This document shows, piece by piece, positions 59,755 through 64,000 of a stretch of 64,000 nt of DNA. The DNA comes from Cercis canadensis. Lineage: Eukaryota; Streptophyta; Magnoliopsida; Fabales; Fabaceae. The first letter of the stretch is position 1, and each line of letters starts with the position of its first letter. The stretch spans positions 1,823,478-1,887,477 of the forward strand of contig QAOA01007183.1 of NCBI GenBank assembly GCA_003255065.1, read 5' to 3'. Below the pieces are notes generated by a model, which was given only the letters and a program-made list of their open reading frames with translations, did not search any database and was not told where the DNA came from. A program made the translations under genes and the position numbers.

Positions 59755-62092
59755 CCTTATTTTTTTTTATAGAAAAATAAAGAAGCAATAGAAGTGTTAT
59801 ACTTATACCTAGCGGCTACTGCTACATTCGTCACATTTTCGAACTAATATAGGTCCTAATTTAGTTTGCTATGACTATCATTTCTCAATGAAAACCCAAA
59901 ATCTAATGCAGAAATTTTGTATGGTTGCTAAAAACCAATGATCCAAGTAGAAATTTCGAAATCAGTAGCGAATAGAAAACAGCAGTAGTCATTGTTTAGA
60001 CTTTATTTTATTTTATTTTGGGGGTAAACCTCATAAGTCCAAGACTCCAAAATGTATCCATTCATACCCAAGAGGGACAAAAAAGGGAAAAAAAAATGCC
60101 CAACTTCCTAAATCCAGCTACAAAATGGAAGGAGGGCTACCTGGATTTTGACAAACGGACTTTTTTTTTTTTTTTTCCAAATATAAAATAACAAGGAAGA
60201 GAATAAATTTATAAATAATTTGAATCATTTAAAATAAAAAGTGTAGTTTAAGATACAAAGTTGCGTTTTTTTTCTTTGTTATATCACAGCACAAATGCTT
60301 AAATTTTTAACTCTTACAAATTATTCAAACTCCTTATAATTTTTATAACTATTAACAACAATTAAAAGAGTGGGTTTTGAATATATATGAGCTTTTTATA
60401 GATATATTAAATTTTATGAGTTAATTGAGGTGATTCTAAACATCAGATAAGTTTAATTAATTGAAGATCAAGATTAACCACTTATGAGATTATCGGGAAT
60501 CTGATTCCACGTTGGAAAAGTTAAGTATCCAAATTAAAAAGGCGCCCAAAAGATAATAATCAGTGAAAATTAAAAAACAATGTGTGATTCTTAGATATCT
60601 TGTACGTTTTAAACGTGTTACTATGTTAGGCAAATATAGGTGTTGAAAACTAGAACCATTCGATGCTTGGCTAAAGTTGTAGAGACTTGGCTTCCAAACA
60701 GAGAAAATAGAGGGAGATTCATTATGAAAATATGAGCAATTGACTACGGAGATGAGCTTGCTTGATATAAAACACTATTTCTGGGCTTTCTTATTCTTCT
60801 TACAGCTACGTATATGGGTTGAAATGAATTTTATGGTTTTGGATTGAAATAGTTATTTGAGAGATATAGCATAATTAGATTCTTAATGATTAGGTTATAT
60901 AAATGGGAAATTTGAAAATATTTAATATGTATATATGTAGACAATGTAACTTTTGTTTGTGTTGTTGATTATGGTAGACGGACCCAAGTAATGATAACTG
61001 GTATTAATTGAAGTCTCCTCAGAGGTGTTTACATTATGAGCAACAAACATCAAATACAAGGGAGCCTGCATGCGGCGGGATTCATGCCATTTTAGTAATA
61101 ATATCTAGTTGAGCTCTATGAAAAATCGAAGTAGGAAACTCGAGTGTGTTGAAAAAGACAGCAAATGCATACAAGATTCTTAATGCAAACTTGAAAGATC
61201 TAGATGCATAATGAAATGTTTGTTAGTTGACAGAAAAAGAAAGAGGAAGAAGAATCGAATCCAGAGGCACTATGGAAAAGTTACCTTTATCAGACGCGCA
61301 GCCGATGCAGTATATATGTGATTTCAAGTTGGTCCCCCTTGGCCCTTACACATCATCATCTATGCCCATTATGTAGGCCCCATTTTGATCCTAAATATTT
61401 TATCTCATTCCCCTTCTCCCTTGCCTCTTGGCTTGCCATATAATAACAATACATCTAATTTAATTAACTCACCACTCCTAACTAAAATACTTCATACAAT
61501 ACATAGCAATAGAATTTGTTCTGTACGTCCCTTCTGCATGCTCTTCTTCAAACTCCCAATCAGCTCATATTGCTTTCAAGAGAATACTTGAAAGCTTCAA
61601 CATTTGATATTTTGTCATGAAAGTTTTTTTGTTTAAATTTAATAAAGATCATATAAAATTTTGAAAAGAGACTTCCAATATAAAAAAAAAGTTGAGATTA
61701 TATTTGTATATCATTCTACAACGAATAGTAGGTTTTACTCCAACTAAATATTCTATATCCATTTATATTTATATTTATATATATAGGCCTTCACCAGCCC
61801 CTCACATCCTCTTTCCACATTGGTATATATTCGAGTTGAAGTGTTGGACCTCCCCTCCCCTTCATACCATTAAAAATTTCAATTACTAAAATTTTGGTTA
61901 TTTCAATTTTCATGCATGGGCTGTGGAGCCCAATCATCCCTCCATTCTTGTTTTCTTGCTTCCATCCCTCACCAATCCCCTCCATTCTTACCTCCCTCAT
62001 CATCTTCTTCTTATCTTGATTAGCCAAACATTAATTCTCCAAATTTAACCCAATTACTATTACAATTAGACCACCATTGTATTCCGATTCCA
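59755..62092. other. Intergenic and promoter of the second thaumatin-like gene
   Basis: AT-rich with no gene seen. The last 400 bases are the proximal promoter; a TATATATAG at about 61777-61785 could serve as a TATA box, with a pyrimidine-rich leader (61790-62030) following it. Confidence 0.45.
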
Positions 62093-63820
62093 ATGGATAT
62101 TCATATTTCCAATTATTTTTCCTTATGCATCACTCTCATTTGGGTTCTAATTCACAGAGGTAAACCAGATTTTTAAATGCTTTTGCTTTACTAAACCTTA
62201 TATTAGAATCCCTATTCTTTCTTAATCCATTGAATTGGATACAGGTGCATCAGGAACTACGTTTACTCTCATTAACAAGTGTGATTACACAGTATGGCCT
62301 GGAATTCTGGCCAATGCAGGCAGCTCCACACTCGACAGCACCGGATTTGAGCTCCAATCTGGTGGGTCTCGGAGTTTTCAAGCGCCACCAAATTGGTCCG
62401 GCAGATTCTGGGGCAGAACCGGTTGTAGTTTCGACCCGAATACAGGACAAGGTAGCTGTGCCACTGGGGACTGTGGCTCCAATCAAATTGAGTGCAATGG
62501 CGCTGGAGCAAGCCCACCCGCGTCACTTGCGGAGTTCACAATTGGGTCGGGCACCACCCAGGATTTCTACGATGTCAGTTTGGTGGACGGGTACAATTTG
62601 GCTATGTTAGTGGATACGAATGGAGGGACCGGCTCATGCTCCTCCACTGGATGCTTGTCCGATTTGAATCAGCTGTGCCCGAACGAGTTACGAGTCGGGG
62701 ACCGTGCGGCTTGTAAGAGCGCGTGCGAGGCGTTTCGGCGGCCCGAGTATTGCTGCAGTGGCGCGTATGCTTCACCGGCCGCTTGCAAGCCGTCCGTTTA
62801 TTCGCAGATATTCAAATCCGCGTGTCCCAAATCGTACAGCTATGCCTACGACGATGCTACGAGTACATTTACGTGCACAGCAGCAGATTATACCATTACA
62901 TTCTGCCCTTCAACAAGAAGGTCAGGAAAGGAGATGCTATTCAATAATTTAACTTGCCATATAGTTAGTTTTATTATCTGTTACTTCCTTTATTTTATTT
63001 TATTTTATTTATTTATGCCTAATGATTCCATTCTTTTGATTAACACATTCGGTTATTTCAGAGGCAATAGTTTATGAAGTTTTATTTGAATCTTTAAAAT
63101 GTTCGTTTGCTTTTTATTTCCTATTTGATATTTGAGTTAATAGTTGGTTTAGTTAATACAACTTTTTTCTCCGGTNGTTAGTTTTATTATCTGTTACTTC
63201 CTTTTTATTTATTTATTTATGCCTAATGATTCCATTCTTTTGATTAACACATTCGGTTATTTCAGAGGTAATAGTTTATGAAGTTTTATTTGAATCTTTA
63301 AAATGTTCGTTTGCCTTTTATTTCCTATTTGATATTTGAGTTAATAGTTGGTTTAGTTAATACAACTTTTTTCTCCGGTATACTTTTAGTATGGCACAAG
63401 TTAACAACTAAACAATATTTGCGTAGAGGCACATAAAGATAGTTGGCAGGGACAAGCAGCATGCAAATTGGAATCCCATTGCATGAATGATATCTTTCAT
63501 TTTAAAAAGGATATATTAAATTAATCAATACAACAAGGGGAATGCGTTCCAATAATTTAGATGTACTTGTTTTTCTCTTTTTATTTTCCTTGAATTCAAT
63601 TTTTTTAAAAATTTCCTTGTGTTTATGCAGCCAAAAATCAGCAAGAGATTCACCCCCAGCAACTGGGTCTGAAACAGCTACAGGAGAGGTGCCAATGGTA
63701 ACAGTTGAGAGTCCATGGTTTCCCAACTTTTACAGCGGACTCTCGTCCAAGTCCCCGTCTCGCACATCCTCCTTCATTGCTACTCTCACTCTGATACTCT
63801 TCTTATGTTTACATGACTAG
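62093..63820 (+). CDS. Thaumatin-like protein (PR-5 family), GPI-type
   Basis: Three exons, 62093-62159, 62245-62920 and 63631-63820, join in frame into 310 residues. Exon 1 (MDIHISNYFSLCITLIWVLI) is a signal peptide. Exon 2 has the thaumatin domain: FTLINKCDYTVWPGIL, GRFWGRTGC, DFYDVSLVDGYN and the Cys-rich CKSACEAFRRPEYCCSGAY region. Exon 3 gives a Ser/Pro/Thr stalk and a hydrophobic tail (SFIATLTLILFLCL) fitting a GPI anchor signal. The intron positions and phases equal those of the gene at 52593, so the two are old tandem duplicates. The second intron contains an assembly gap (N at 63176) with a duplicated flank, so its true length is uncertain. An extracellular wall or defence role is inferred. 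Confidence 0.93.
62964..63379 (+). repeat. About 210-bp direct duplication around a single N, inside a thaumatin-like intron
   Basis: 62964-63175 is repeated as 63177-63379, one N between them; the copies differ mainly in the number of TTTTA/TTTA units. The gap abuts both copies exactly. This is best read as an assembly artefact from two allelic or overlapping contig ends. Confidence 0.9.
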
Positions 63821-64000
63821 TCATGGTATAGTGCATTTTGTGAAGGACAATTTTCAAGGCAGTCTACATTGATAGTTAAATCTCAAAATTACAAAACCTC
63901 GCCACTCATTATCTTCTTACTTAATCTTAACGTTTGAAGAAATTGCAATCTCTATACACGCAAAAGAAGAGCTTTTTGGGGTATGGAATTTATGTGATGA

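Overview
The window is plant nuclear DNA, from a eudicot. It has AT-rich intergenic space, short exons separated by GT-AG introns, plant-specific families (plant mobile domain, PSK SIMULATOR, LIN/CERBERUS, thaumatin-like) and many TIR transposon remnants. A rosid tree such as Citrus would fit, but I cannot prove the species from sequence alone. Several single-N gaps flanked by near-identical duplications show this is a draft assembly.

Layout. 1-4.26 kb: a decayed Mutator-like element (MULE) carrying two convergent genes, a plant-mobile-domain (PMD) gene on + and a MURA-type transposase on -. Their 3' coding ends overlap and both are broken. 4.3-10.2 kb: AT-rich intergenic DNA. 10.2-11.8 kb: a four-exon gene for an unnamed nuclear-looking protein with EAR-type repression motifs. 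About 12.7-13.1 kb: an orphan promoter-like segment followed by a possible C/D snoRNA. 14.2-30.6 kb: three genes in a row on the minus strand, namely beta-tubulin (3 exons), a BRE/BRCC45 homologue (14 exons) and a LIN/CERBERUS-type U-box/WD40 E3 ligase (16 exons, one GC-AG intron). 33.2-33.7 kb: an intronless cytosolic cyclophilin. 34.6-35.6 kb: a foldback MULE with a 9-bp target-site duplication and a core of degenerate telomere-like repeats. 37.7-42.7 kb: a 12-exon PSK SIMULATOR (DUF3475/DUF668) gene with an in-frame TAG in exon 6. 42.7-52.4 kb: transposon-rich intergenic DNA, including a 2.2-kb TIR element that carries exon fragments of a GDSL esterase/lipase. 52.6-54.7 and 62.1-63.8 kb: two thaumatin-like genes in the same orientation, with the same intron positions and hydrophobic, GPI-type C-terminal tails. 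Between them lie a tRNA-Leu(CAA) on the minus strand and an adjacent long-hairpin element.

The cellular genes do not form a pathway. They cover the cytoskeleton (tubulin), ubiquitin signalling (BRE and LIN), protein folding (cyclophilin), growth signalling at the plasma membrane (PSI) and wall/defence proteins (thaumatin-like). Exon boundaries were read by hand from splice sites and reading-frame continuity. For the beta-tubulin, BRE, LIN, cyclophilin, EAR-motif and thaumatin-like genes the joined exons keep an open frame from start to stop. I found no wholly new biological system. The most unusual items are the telomere-repeat foldback MULE, the GDSL-carrying TIR element, the PMD/transposase element and the premature stop in PSI.
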